Assembly (NCBI GenBank): GCA_039033415.1
Contig: JBCCCR010000008.1
Location: 62,001-126,000, forward strand
Origin: Pseudomonadota bacterium
Lineage (GTDB): Bacteria > Pseudomonadota > Gammaproteobacteria > Xanthomonadales > SZUA-38
Reading direction: 5' to 3'
Length of the DNA: 64,000 nucleotides
The notes beneath the pieces are model-generated. The model saw nothing but the letters and a program-made list of their open reading frames with translations, searched no databases and had not been told where the DNA came from. This document shows positions 1 through 8,197 of the stretch, in pieces (position 1 is the stretch's first letter; each line of letters opens with the position of its first letter). A program made the position numbers and the translations under genes.

Positions 1-759
1 ACTGAACCAGTCCCAGCCAGTCTGATTCTTGGACAGCACGCTCGTGCTCCACTCCCGGTCGAGCCAGCTGCTGCCGCGCACCGGCAGCCGCTCACCCGCC
101 AGCGTCAGCGTGCCGCTGCTCGCCAGCTCAGGAATCGAGTAATAGTAGCTGGCGTTGCCAGGCCCCGCACCCTTGATGCTCAGGCCGTTGTCCCCGTGCG
201 GGATCACCGGACTGACCGGCGTCAGGTTCAGCTCCAGAGCCACCTCCTCACCGGTCGCCCGAAGCACAATTCCGTCATCGCGCCAGTGCGCGGACCAGTC
301 ATCCAGGTCGACGGAGAGCCGACCGGTCGCCGCCGCGGCCAGCCCCGCGGCACCCCGGCTCAGACGCTGGTCGTGGAAAAAGCGGCCGCCGTCGAGGTCG
401 CTCACCGCGAAGTGAGCCAGGTACAGCTGTCCCGTCGACCATCCGACAGGGTTTGACGCCGGGCTGTCGGGCTTGAGCGCCTGCCGGAAAAACGTGAGCT
501 GATAGCCGAAGCGTCTCGGCGGCGCGCTGGCGGCCGCGTCCCCGGCCAGCGCCAAATGACCGGTGAAATACCACCACTCGGTTTGGTACTCGGGATGGGC
601 ACCGTGATCTGCAGGAAATTCAAAGGCACGCGGAGCCACCGCCCGACGGAAACCCGGGTCAGCCTCGCCGCCGAGCGTCTGCTGCAGATCGGTGACCGGT
701 GGTGGCTCAGCACCACAGCCCAGCAGCAGTACCACCGCCAGGCCAAGCAAGCCGCGCAT
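1..759 (-). CDS. AttH/CrtC-like lipocalin-fold lipoprotein (3' part beyond window)
   Basis: Reading the minus strand from an ATG at 759 gives an uninterrupted frame to the window edge (253 codons, no stop), so the gene is cut. The N-terminus is a lipoprotein signal with lipobox LLGCG (Cys about residue 15). It is followed by blocks typical of the carotenoid 1,2-hydratase / AttH family: EYQTEWWYFTGHL near residue 57, then SSWLDREWS and GWDWF towards the cut. The start lies 2 nt after the TGA of the upstream permease, so translation is probably coupled. In known att-type operons such a protein accompanies an FtsX-like ABC exporter, as here. The family has a lipocalin-like two-domain fold. The substrate is unknown, and carotenoid hydration is not implied. 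Confidence 0.8.
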   Translation of the reverse strand, partial: MRGLLGLAVVLLLGCGAEPPPVTDLQQTLGGEADPGFRRAVAPRAFEFPADHGAHPEYQTEWWYFTGHLALAGDAAASAPPRRFGYQLTFFRQALKPDSPASNPVGWSTGQLYLAHFAVSDLDGGRFFHDQRLSRGAAGLAAAATGRLSVDLDDWSAHWRDDGIVLRATGEEVALELNLTPVSPVIPHGDNGLSIKGAGPGNASYYYSIPELASSGTLTLAGERLPVRGSSWLDREWSTSVLSKNQTGWDWFS

Positions 760-761
760 CG

Positions 762-3287
762 TCACGACCGCGGCACCGCTGGGCGGTTAAAGCTCAGGGC
801 AGGCGGCAGCGCCGCCAGCACCGCGGCAACCAGCGCCAGCCCACCGCCCAGCGCAAACGTGGTCCATTGCCAGTCGACATAGAGCGTCCAGCCAAAGGCT
901 CGAGTATTGACGACGCCGGTCAGCAGCCAGGCCAGCGCAGCGCCGAGCGGCGCGGCCAGCAGCGCGGCCGTGAGTCCGAGCCCAGCCGATTCCAGCAGCA
1001 GCAGGGTGCCGATCTGCCGCCGCGTGAGTCCCAGGCAATGCAGCAGGCTCGACTCGCGGCGACGCTCCAGCTGCAGCGCAAGGATGGCGCTCAGGACGCC
1101 GACAAAGGCAACGATCGCGGCGAGCCATTTCAGCCCTCGGGTCAGCTGAAACGTCTGGTCAAAGACTTCCAGCGAGCGCCGCCGGATTTCCCCCGTTTCC
1201 CCCAGCTCAAGATCAGCAAACGCCGGACTATCTGACTGCGCCAGAGTTTCCCGCAGCCGAACAAACCCGGCCTCAGCCTGACCTGGTTCGAAGTACACCG
1301 CCGCCGAGGTGACGTCGAGGTCCGACCAGATCTGCTGATATTGATCCAGATGAATAATCGCCCGGCCTCCGTCGGCCCGGTAATCCTTGAACACCGCGCC
1401 AACCTTAAGCCGTACTGGCCCCGTGGGCCCCGGCACGCTGATCCGATCGGCCGGTTGCAGCGACAGCCGTCGGGCGAGCGTCTCGCTGATGAGCGCCACA
1501 GGCTCGCGATGCCACCGACGCCAATCATTGCCGGACCAGGGTGTCATGAATTCGTACGAATCCCGCCCCTCGGCGGTCAGGTCCTGAGCCGACAGCCGGC
1601 TGACGCCCGCCTCCTCGGGCCAGCTGCGGCTGACGTAGCGCGCGACCTCCCGCACACCGTCACTCGAACGCACCCGGCGGAGAACCTCAGGGCTGATCGA
1701 CGCGTTTTCAGCGCCGTTGCGGAGGTACGCATCCGCGCTCAGGCTCACGTTAAGCCAGCCCACCACGCTGCCGCGAAAACTCGAGATCATGTGGTCGACA
1801 CCAATGACGGTGGCCACCGCCAGGATCAGCGCCGCCAGCGCGGCACCGGTCCGGCTTAACGTCTGGGGCAGGCGGGCTCGGGCAAAGCCGGCGAGAGGTC
1901 GGCCGGCCACCCCAACGGGCAGGGAACCCAGCAGCCTGACCGCCAGCGGGATAGCGATGGCGATCCAGCCGACGGCGACCAGAAAAACCGCGGCCAGAGC
2001 GCTGATCAGGCTCGCGTTGAGCTGGAGCAGAACCGCCAGGGCCAAGGCGAACGTACCGAGGGTGACCAGCTGCCAGGTGAGCCTTGAGGACGCGGCGGTC
2101 CGCTCGGTGCTCCGCGCCTGGGCCAGCGGGCTTTGTCGTGCCGCGGTCAGTGCCGGCCACAGCGCCGCCGCCAGTGAACCCAGCAATCCCAGCACCGCGG
2201 CCTGCGCCCAGAGCAGCGGCGAAATGCGGGCGCTGCGGCTCACCACCTCGTAATACAGCTGACTGACCGTACCCGCCATCTGCGCCATGACCGCGTCAGC
2301 GAGCCACAGTCCCAGCAGCATCCCGAGACCGGTACCCAGCACCCCCAGCAGGCAGGCCTCAAGCAGGATCCACCGCGTGATGTCGCGACGGGTCAGCCCG
2401 AGCAGCCGGCAAAACGCGTAGACCTGTTGGCGCTGCAGGACAAAAAATCGCAGCGTGTTGAACACGATAAAGGCGCCAACGAGCAGCGCCAGAAGGCTGA
2501 GCGCCAGCAGGTTGAGCTCCAGGGCCCGGCTCATACCCGCATTGCTGGAGTTCCCGACGGCTCGCAGCGTCAGCTTCGCCGGCAGCGCGGCTCTTAGTTC
2601 AACCAGCTGCGCTTCGAGTGCCGTTTCGTCCGCATCATCAAGCGCCAGGTCGATACGACTGAGCGGCAGCGGCGGCGGGGGCTCAGCGACCGAACCGCGC
2701 GTCATCGCCAGCAGCGAGGCCGCCTGGCTGAGGTCAACAATCAACAGCTCCTCGGCGCCGCTGACCAGCGATGGGTCCAGCCTCGCCGCCACCGTCAGCG
2801 CGGCGGTGTCCGTGGGCGTGGCCAGTCGGACCTCACTCCCTACCGGCTCACCGGCCAGGACGAGCGGCTCTCCGCCCAGCCAGTCCGCCAGCGGAAAACC
2901 GGCTTCACCCGCGTAGCTGCCGGTGAAGTCCCGCAGCCGGGCCTCGCGCAGCAGATCGATGCCGAGGACGGTCCGCCGGCGGTTGTTGGCATCCTTGACC
3001 TCAAAGCTGAGTACAGGCGCCATCACCAGCCCGGCAAAGCGTCGCTGGAGTGCCACAAAAGCGCCGCCGTCAAAAAAGTCTTCTGCGCCGGTGATCTGGT
3101 GGCTGGCAGAGCCGGACAGCTGGTCAGAAAACCGGCTGAAGCTCTCGCTGATCGTCGCTCGCGCGGCGCCCACCGAAACCACCGCGGCAACCCCGAGGGC
3201 GAGCCCCAGGAGTGCCAGCGCAAGCTGCCCAGGATGCCGCGCAAAATAGCGCCAGGACGCTTTCAGCTGCAGGGAATACAGGTGCAT
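762..3287 (-). CDS. FtsX-like ABC transporter permease
   Basis: An 841-residue inner-membrane protein of the MacB/LolC/FtsX permease superfamily. One membrane segment lies near residues 21-40, followed by a large periplasmic domain. Further hydrophobic segments cluster near 258-285, 310-337, 358-385, 403-455 and 480-505. A second periplasmic region precedes three C-terminal segments after about residue 725. This is the duplicated FtsX-domain layout of the AttFG/YbbP type (8-10 helices) rather than the single-domain FtsX. The ATPase gene ends 21 nt upstream and the AttH-like gene begins 2 nt downstream, so the three form one operon. Such systems usually use ATP to extract or move lipids, lipoproteins or peptides at the inner membrane. 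The substrate here cannot be read from sequence. Confidence 0.88.
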   Translation of the reverse strand: MHLYSLQLKASWRYFARHPGQLALALLGLALGVAAVVSVGAARATISESFSRFSDQLSGSASHQITGAEDFFDGGAFVALQRRFAGLVMAPVLSFEVKDANNRRRTVLGIDLLREARLRDFTGSYAGEAGFPLADWLGGEPLVLAGEPVGSEVRLATPTDTAALTVAARLDPSLVSGAEELLIVDLSQAASLLAMTRGSVAEPPPPLPLSRIDLALDDADETALEAQLVELRAALPAKLTLRAVGNSSNAGMSRALELNLLALSLLALLVGAFIVFNTLRFFVLQRQQVYAFCRLLGLTRRDITRWILLEACLLGVLGTGLGMLLGLWLADAVMAQMAGTVSQLYYEVVSRSARISPLLWAQAAVLGLLGSLAAALWPALTAARQSPLAQARSTERTAASSRLTWQLVTLGTFALALAVLLQLNASLISALAAVFLVAVGWIAIAIPLAVRLLGSLPVGVAGRPLAGFARARLPQTLSRTGAALAALILAVATVIGVDHMISSFRGSVVGWLNVSLSADAYLRNGAENASISPEVLRRVRSSDGVREVARYVSRSWPEEAGVSRLSAQDLTAEGRDSYEFMTPWSGNDWRRWHREPVALISETLARRLSLQPADRISVPGPTGPVRLKVGAVFKDYRADGGRAIIHLDQYQQIWSDLDVTSAAVYFEPGQAEAGFVRLRETLAQSDSPAFADLELGETGEIRRRSLEVFDQTFQLTRGLKWLAAIVAFVGVLSAILALQLERRRESSLLHCLGLTRRQIGTLLLLESAGLGLTAALLAAPLGAALAWLLTGVVNTRAFGWTLYVDWQWTTFALGGGLALVAAVLAALPPALSFNRPAVPRS

Positions 3288-3308
3288 AAGCGTGTTTAAG
3301 GCACGTTC

Positions 3309-4049
3309 TCAGGCGGAAAGGACGCGCGCTGAGTTATTCGTGGGTTCGCTGGGAAGCAGCCGACCTTCGCTGATTGACAGCGTGCGGTCCATTCGGGCGG
3401 ATAGCTCAGAGCTGTGGGTGATCAGCAGCAGGCCGGCGCCGCGTTCGCGGCATTGATTCACCAGTAGCTCGATCACCTGGTGAGCATTGTCCAGATCCAG
3501 GTTGCCGGTCGGCTCGTCCGCCAGAACCAGCTGTGGCTGGTGAATGAGCGCCCGAGCCACCGCCACACGCTGCTGCTCACCGCCCGACAAATCCTCGGGC
3601 AATTTGTCCCGCAGCGCCGCGATGCCAAGGGCGTCGAGCAATTCGCTGCTTCGCCCGTCGTCCGGCAGGCCACTCAGGGCCAGCGGAAACGCGAGATTTT
3701 CCCGGACGGTTAGGGTGGGCAGCAGGTTGAACGATTGGAACACGATGCCGAGCTGCTGCCGCCGAAATTGCGCGAGGGCGTTCTCGTCCAGGGTGGCCAG
3801 CTGGTGGCCGGCGACGCGAACGTGACCGGCGTCGGGTTTCAGCAGGCCGGCGATCAGGTTGAGCAGCGTGGTCTTGCCCGAGCCGCTGCGCCCGACGAGC
3901 GCCAAACTTTCACCGGCGGACAGGCTGAGATCGAGCTGGTCCAGGACGGGCCTCGGGTCAGGTGGGTAGATCTTGCTGACGGCGCTCAGCTCAACCAGCC
4001 GCTCGCCCGGGCCGACCCCCTGAGCCGACGCCGCAGTCTGCTCAGTCAC
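3309..4049 (-). CDS. ABC transporter ATP-binding protein (LolD/YbbA type)
   Basis: A 246-residue nucleotide-binding subunit with Walker A GRSGSGKTT (53-61), Q-loop FQSFNLLP (about 104-111), signature LSGGEQQ (154-160), Walker B ending LADEP (176-180) and a switch His in LLITHSS. The MacB/LolD/FtsE-type signature and size match the partners of FtsX-like permeases, and the next gene encodes exactly such a permease 21 nt downstream. It lies 6 nt downstream of hemH on the same strand, so co-transcription with hemH is possible. It should sit on the cytoplasmic face and power the 841-residue permease. Compared with LolD it has a longer N-terminal tail before the first strand. Confidence 0.92.
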   Translation of the reverse strand: MTEQTAASAQGVGPGERLVELSAVSKIYPPDPRPVLDQLDLSLSAGESLALVGRSGSGKTTLLNLIAGLLKPDAGHVRVAGHQLATLDENALAQFRRQQLGIVFQSFNLLPTLTVRENLAFPLALSGLPDDGRSSELLDALGIAALRDKLPEDLSGGEQQRVAVARALIHQPQLVLADEPTGNLDLDNAHQVIELLVNQCRERGAGLLLITHSSELSARMDRTLSISEGRLLPSEPTNNSARVLSA

Positions 4050-4055
4050 GAACCG

Positions 4056-5195
4056 TCAGCCGCTGGCGCCGAGCGCCCGGGCCCGTTCCACCCGGGCAGC
4101 CAGGTCGGATGGCGTCTCCTGCAGCTGCTGCCAGCCGGGCCAGCCGCCGACATGCTGCTCGACCAGCTTGGCCACCATGGCCGCGTGATCGGACTGTTCG
4201 TTGAGGGCGGGGATGTAGCTGTACCGCTTGCCGCCCGCTTCCTCAAACAGTTCACGGTTTTCCATCGCGATCTCTTCGAGCGTTTCCAGGCAGTCAGCGG
4301 CAAAGCCCGGGCAGATGACCTGCACGTCCTGGACCCCTTCACCCGGCAGCTCCTCCAGACGCTGATCCAGGTAGGGCTGCAGCCAGGTCTCGCGGCCGAA
4401 GCGTGACTGGAAGGCGAGCTCCCACTGGTCATCCTGAAGCCCGAGCGCCTCGGCCAGCAGTCGCGCGGTCATCTGGCAAAGGCAGTGGTAGGGGTCGCCG
4501 GTCATAAAGTAGCGCTGCGGAATCCCATGGAACGACATCAGCAGCTTCTGCGGCTGGCCGTGATCAGCCTGGTGCGCACGCACGCTCTCGGCCAGCGCCT
4601 GAATGTAGGCCGGGTGGTCGTGGTAGGTGTTCACGAAGCGCAGCTCCGGTATCCAGCGGCGCCGGGCTAGCGAGGCGGCAACGCCGTCGAAGGCTGCCGC
4701 CGTTGTGCTGGACGAATACTGGGGAAACAGCGGTAGCACCAGGAGCCGTCGAACGTTTTGGGCCTCCAGGGCGTCGAGCGCCGCCGGGATCGACGGGTTA
4801 CCGTAGGTCATCGCCAGCTCGACGGCCGGGCCGCCGGACTGATCGTCCGCATCGCGCGGCCCGCTGCCGAGCTTGGCGGCGACCGCCTCGGTGAGCCGCT
4901 GGCTGTAAACCAGCAGCGGCGACCCGTCTTCGTGCCAGATGCTCGCATATTTGCGGGCCACGGGGCCTGGCCGGACGCGCAGTATCACCAGGTTAAGAAT
5001 GATCTTCCAGAGCCAGCGTGGTGCATCCACCACCCGCCGATCTGACAGGAATTGGGCAAGGTAGCGCCGCACAGCGCTGGCGTTTGGCGCGTCCGGGGTG
5101 CCAAGGTTGAGCAGCAAGACGCCGTCCCGCGCCGCGGAACCATGATCGTAGGCAGAGTTTCGCCCACGATCTTGTGTCTGGGTTTCCGTGTTCAC
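4056..5195 (-). CDS. hemH: Ferrochelatase
   Basis: Inserts ferrous iron into protoporphyrin IX, the last step of protoheme synthesis. Recognised from GVLLLNLGTPDAP near the N-terminus, the catalytic-His block SFHGIPQRYFMTGDPY and the C-terminal block CPGFAADCLETLEEI. The GTG at 5195 is preferred (379 aa) because an AAGGA lies 13 nt upstream and it leaves about 24 residues before the first conserved block. The open frame continues to a GTG at 5264, but those 23 extra residues look non-family. A TATATAG stretch right at the start means an even later start cannot be excluded. No C-terminal cysteine cluster is present, so this is not the [2Fe-2S] type. The ABC ATPase follows 6 nt downstream. Confidence 0.93.
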   Translation of the reverse strand: MNTETQTQDRGRNSAYDHGSAARDGVLLLNLGTPDAPNASAVRRYLAQFLSDRRVVDAPRWLWKIILNLVILRVRPGPVARKYASIWHEDGSPLLVYSQRLTEAVAAKLGSGPRDADDQSGGPAVELAMTYGNPSIPAALDALEAQNVRRLLVLPLFPQYSSSTTAAAFDGVAASLARRRWIPELRFVNTYHDHPAYIQALAESVRAHQADHGQPQKLLMSFHGIPQRYFMTGDPYHCLCQMTARLLAEALGLQDDQWELAFQSRFGRETWLQPYLDQRLEELPGEGVQDVQVICPGFAADCLETLEEIAMENRELFEEAGGKRYSYIPALNEQSDHAAMVAKLVEQHVGGWPGWQQLQETPSDLAARVERARALGASG

Positions 5196-5382
5196 ACTAT
5201 ATATCGTGTCCTTGCCGGCAATTTTTCGCTGCGTCTTCGATGACAACACGGCCCCGGCCAGCACGCCGAGGAAACCGCTAACGCTATGATCTGCCGAAAA
5301 AATCTGCTAAGTTGACCGTTGTCGCTGAGTGACGACAGCGGCTAATGGATACCTTAAAACAACTGGTGTGAAGTTAGTAGCA

Positions 5383-6321
5383 ATGCCCTTGACCCGGTCC
5401 ATTGCCACGATCGCGGGCCTTTTGGTGGCCGGCGTCGTGCTGCCCGCTGCGGCTATCGCGCAGAGCTTTGGGTTCGCCGTAAACTCCGACGACGAGTTTG
5501 ACGCCGACCAGCTCCTGCGCGTCAATCTGTTCAGCGGCGCCACCGAATTTATTGGGCCGCTACCCACCAGCCTCGAAGACGTAGAAGGCCTCGCTTTCGG
5601 CCCCGACGGTACGCTCTACGCGGTCGACAACGCAACCAAAGCCGTGTTTGTCGTCAACCCGGAAACCGTCAACGCGCTGCCGGTGGGCAACCGGCGCCCC
5701 AATCTGGGCTTTTCGACCGCATCCAACCTCGATTTTGGGATGACTTTCACCTGTGACAACCGGCTGCTGCTGGTGGCGGAAGAGACTCAGTCGCTGTACG
5801 AGATCGACGTCACGACGGGACAAGCCAGCGTGATCGGCGCCAGCGGTGGCCTCGGCAACCCGATGACCGCCATCGCCAGCTACGGCGACCGCACCGTGGC
5901 CTTGGCGTCGGGCGGTACCTTGCACGACATTGACGTAGAGGCAGGCACCTCCTCGCTGATCGGTCAGATCCAGGGGTTTGAGATCAACGATGCTGGTCTC
6001 GCCTTTGACGCTGACGGAACGCTGTGGGCGGTGCTGGACGGTACCCGCCCGGAAACGTTTGAGTTTCTGCCAGGGCGCATCCTGCAGATTGATCTGGCGA
6101 CCGCCGAAGCCCAGGAATTTGCGCAGACCCGTCCCGGTATCGAGTCGCTGGCGGTGGCGCCGCCCAACGGCTGCACCACGGGCACGCCATCACCCGGCGA
6201 GCCGGTTCCGACGCTTTCCCAATGGGCACTGATCCTGCTGGTGCTGCTGCTGGGAGCGGCACCCCTGGCTTCACGCCGCTCGGCTCAGCGGTTCACCGAC
6301 GCCAATCGCGGGCGCCGCTAA
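5383..6321 (+). CDS. Secreted beta-propeller-like protein with IPTL-CTERM sorting tail
   Basis: Predicted mature secreted protein of unknown function. The ATG at 5383 gives a clear Sec signal peptide (MPLTRSIATIAGLLVAG, cleavage after AIAQ); a GTG at 5329 only adds an unlikely leader. The central 240 residues carry repeats such as EGLAFGPDGTLYAVDN, DAGLAFDADGTLWAVLD and IESLAVAPPNG, resembling a calcium-binding or SMP-30/DUF4394-like propeller. The last 38 residues are VPTLSQWALILLVLLLG, a hydrophobic stretch and an Arg-rich tail. This is the IPTL-CTERM signal, processed in known systems by exosortase H. The tail after the membrane segment is longer than usual (about 16 residues). No exosortase gene is in this window. 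The gene is divergent from hemH. Confidence 0.82.
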   Translation: MPLTRSIATIAGLLVAGVVLPAAAIAQSFGFAVNSDDEFDADQLLRVNLFSGATEFIGPLPTSLEDVEGLAFGPDGTLYAVDNATKAVFVVNPETVNALPVGNRRPNLGFSTASNLDFGMTFTCDNRLLLVAEETQSLYEIDVTTGQASVIGASGGLGNPMTAIASYGDRTVALASGGTLHDIDVEAGTSSLIGQIQGFEINDAGLAFDADGTLWAVLDGTRPETFEFLPGRILQIDLATAEAQEFAQTRPGIESLAVAPPNGCTTGTPSPGEPVPTLSQWALILLVLLLGAAPLASRRSAQRFTDANRGRR

Positions 6322-6467
6322 GCCACACCCAAGCGGTATGGTTCCCCTACACAACCCCGTTGTGGCGTGCCTCAGCTGTGACTCACGTTCATTTCCTTGT
6401 CACCGGTGATCATGCACAATGGTGGGCTGTTAAGTCGCCAGTGGCGACATCGATAACGAGGTAAGTC

Positions 6468-6692
6468 ATGTTAGGTGGAATCAGTATTTGGCAGCTGTTG
6501 ATCATTTTGGTGATCGTCATGATGCTGTTCGGCACCAAGAAGCTCCGCAATATGGGCAGCGACCTTGGTAGCGCCATCAAAGGTTTCCGCAAGGGTATGA
6601 GCGAAGACGAGCCAGAGAAGCTCGAAGCTGATCCGCCGGAGCCGATGAACAGCGAAGCCGAGGGCGCCAAAGAAAAAAGTGGTACCTCCTGA
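6468..6692 (+). CDS. tatA: Sec-independent translocase subunit TatA
   Basis: A 74-residue protein with one N-terminal membrane helix (about residues 5-21, [18 protein letters not shown]), the [20 protein letters not shown] hinge and amphipathic helix, and a short acidic, disordered tail. It is the pore-forming or membrane-thinning subunit that works with TatBC to export folded, twin-arginine proteins. The tatB gene begins 23 nt after the stop and tatC overlaps tatB, so the three form one operon. A likely client in this window is the TRAP binding protein at 58136, which has an RRTFLR signal. The upstream 146-bp gap probably holds the promoter, but no convincing -35/-10 pair was found. Confidence 0.96.
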   Translation: MLGGISIWQLLIILVIVMMLFGTKKLRNMGSDLGSAIKGFRKGMSEDEPEKLEADPPEPMNSEAEGAKEKSGTS

Positions 6693-6715
6693 TTTTCTGA
6701 TCAGCGACTCAAGTC

Positions 6716-7147
6716 ATGTTTGACATCGGTTTTTGGGAGCTCTCCGTCATCGGCGTGATCGGGCTGCTGGTGCTGGGACCCGAACGCCTGCCAAAAGTCG
6801 CCCGAGTCGTGGGCGGCTACCTGCGCAAGGCCCGCAGCACCTGGGCCAACGTGCGGGCCGAGATCTCCGCGGAGCTCAACGCCGAAGAGTTCAAAGAAGC
6901 GATGAAGCAGCCCGCTGAAGAGCTCAAGTCGGCGATGGCTGAACCGATGAAAGACCTCGAGTCGCTGAAAAAATCCGCTGGTGAGACCATGTCTTTTGAT
7001 CAGCCCGAGTCGTCCGAAGCAAACCAAACTGACGCAGCTTCGGACGAGAGTGATGCGGCCAAAATGGCAGAGGGTGCCAGCGACGTGACGGCCGAAGCCG
7101 ATGAGCAAGCGGGCGCATCTGATAGCGTCCCGGACAAGACCGCATGA
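6716..7147 (+). CDS. tatB: Sec-independent translocase subunit TatB
   Basis: A 143-residue TatB. A short N-terminal membrane helix (GFWELSVIGVIGLLVLGPE) is followed by the conserved LGPERLPKVARVVGGYLRKA turn and amphipathic helix, and a long charged helical domain. The Pro after Glu-Arg-Leu and the larger size distinguish it from TatA. The C-terminal 50 residues are acidic, Ser/Ala/Asp-rich and probably disordered. It forms the signal-peptide receptor with TatC, whose gene overlaps its last codons (ATGA at 7144), which indicates translational coupling. Confidence 0.95.
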   Translation: MFDIGFWELSVIGVIGLLVLGPERLPKVARVVGGYLRKARSTWANVRAEISAELNAEEFKEAMKQPAEELKSAMAEPMKDLESLKKSAGETMSFDQPESSEANQTDAASDESDAAKMAEGASDVTAEADEQAGASDSVPDKTA

Positions 7148-7944
7148 GTTCGCCCGCCGATTCCGACAGCAACGACTTCGCCGACGGCGTACCCGGCGAT
7201 ACCGAACAGAGCTTTCTGTCCCACCTGGTCGAGCTTCGGCAGCGCGTTATGTGGGCCGTGCTGGCGGTGCTGATCGTGACCCTCTGCCTGCTGCCGTTTT
7301 CCCGGGACATCTACAATTTCCTTGCTGCACCGCTGCTCGACGAACTGCCTGAGGGTGTCACCATGGTGGCCGTTGAGGTGGCATCACCCTTTCTGACCCC
7401 CTTCAAGATGACCCTGCTGACCGGCGTGTTCCTGGCCATGCCGGTGATTATTTTTCAGATCTGGTCTTTCGTCGCGCCAGGACTCTACAGCCACGAAAAG
7501 CGCATTGCGGTACCTATTTTGGTTTCCAGCTGCGCGCTGTTTTACTTAGGCTGCGCGTTCGCCTACTTCGTGGTGTTTCCGCTGGTGTTTGCGTTTTTCA
7601 ACGCGGTTACGCCCGAGGGTGTGACCTTCATGCCGGACATCGCGCATTACCTGAATTTTCTACTGCTGATCTTCTTTGCGTTTGGGCTCGCCTTCGAGGT
7701 GCCGATTGTGGTGTTTATCTTGCTGGCCCTCGGTGTGACCACCGCGGAGTCACTGCACGAAAAGCGTCCGTACATCATCGTCGGAGCGTTTGTCGTCGGC
7801 ATGCTGCTGACGCCACCCGACATCATCTCGCAAACCCTTTTGGCCCTGCCCATGTGGGTGCTCTACGAGCTGGGGATCATCTTCTCGAAGATCCTGCTGA
7901 ACCGCATGCCGGCCCGCGACGACGAGGCTGAGGGCGAAGCCTGA
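7144..7944 (+). CDS. tatC: Sec-independent translocase subunit TatC
   Basis: A 266-residue polytopic protein with six predicted membrane helices and the family blocks FLSHLVELRQRVMWAV near the N-terminus, PVIIFQIWSFVAPGLYSHEK and FGLAFEVPIVVFILLALGV. The conserved Glu of the first block contacts the twin-arginine motif in studied homologues. A 20-residue acidic cytoplasmic extension precedes the first block, and the C-terminus is acidic (DDEAEGEA). It starts inside the end of tatB (4-nt overlap). The operon ends here: the next 250 bp hold a large palindrome and no gene. Confidence 0.97.
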   Translation: MSSPADSDSNDFADGVPGDTEQSFLSHLVELRQRVMWAVLAVLIVTLCLLPFSRDIYNFLAAPLLDELPEGVTMVAVEVASPFLTPFKMTLLTGVFLAMPVIIFQIWSFVAPGLYSHEKRIAVPILVSSCALFYLGCAFAYFVVFPLVFAFFNAVTPEGVTFMPDIAHYLNFLLLIFFAFGLAFEVPIVVFILLALGVTTAESLHEKRPYIIVGAFVVGMLLTPPDIISQTLLALPMWVLYELGIIFSKILLNRMPARDDEAEGEA

Positions 7945-7976
7945 CGGAAACTCGTTGGCAGGTGCCTTCGTTCCCC

Positions 7977-8084
7977 GGCCTAGTCGTTAGCGGCCAAACC
8001 GGGGACGCCGTGAATCCTTCCCTGGAGGCTTGGCCTCGCCATCCATGGCTCGGACACCCCGGTTTGGCCGCTAACGACTAGGCC
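7977..8084. repeat. 108-bp palindromic element with perfect 28-bp arms
   Basis: The left arm 7977-8004 (starts GGCCTAGTCGTTAGCGGCC, ends CCGGGG) and the right arm 8057-8084 are exact reverse complements over 28 bp. The 52-bp loop contains a smaller hairpin, GAGGC-TTG-GCCTC near 8026-8038. The transcript of tatABC would fold strongly here and could terminate or be stabilised, but there is no T-run. The length and nested symmetry look more like a dispersed REP- or MITE-type element than a normal terminator. No target-site duplication or transposase is visible. It fills most of the gap between tatC and the lysR gene. Confidence 0.8.
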
Positions 8085-8197
8085 CTCCCATTGCTGCACG
8101 CTCCTCGCGCTGAGTATCGGCAAGCGAAGTCATTTGCGCCTGCGATTTACTCGTAGACCTAGAGGTGGAACGATCGGAACGGAGCCAGGCGGAGTTC

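Noticed and set aside
4056-5264. Upstream GTG start of hemH at 5264
   Set aside because: It adds 23 residues with no family match and has no ribosome site; 5195 is more likely.
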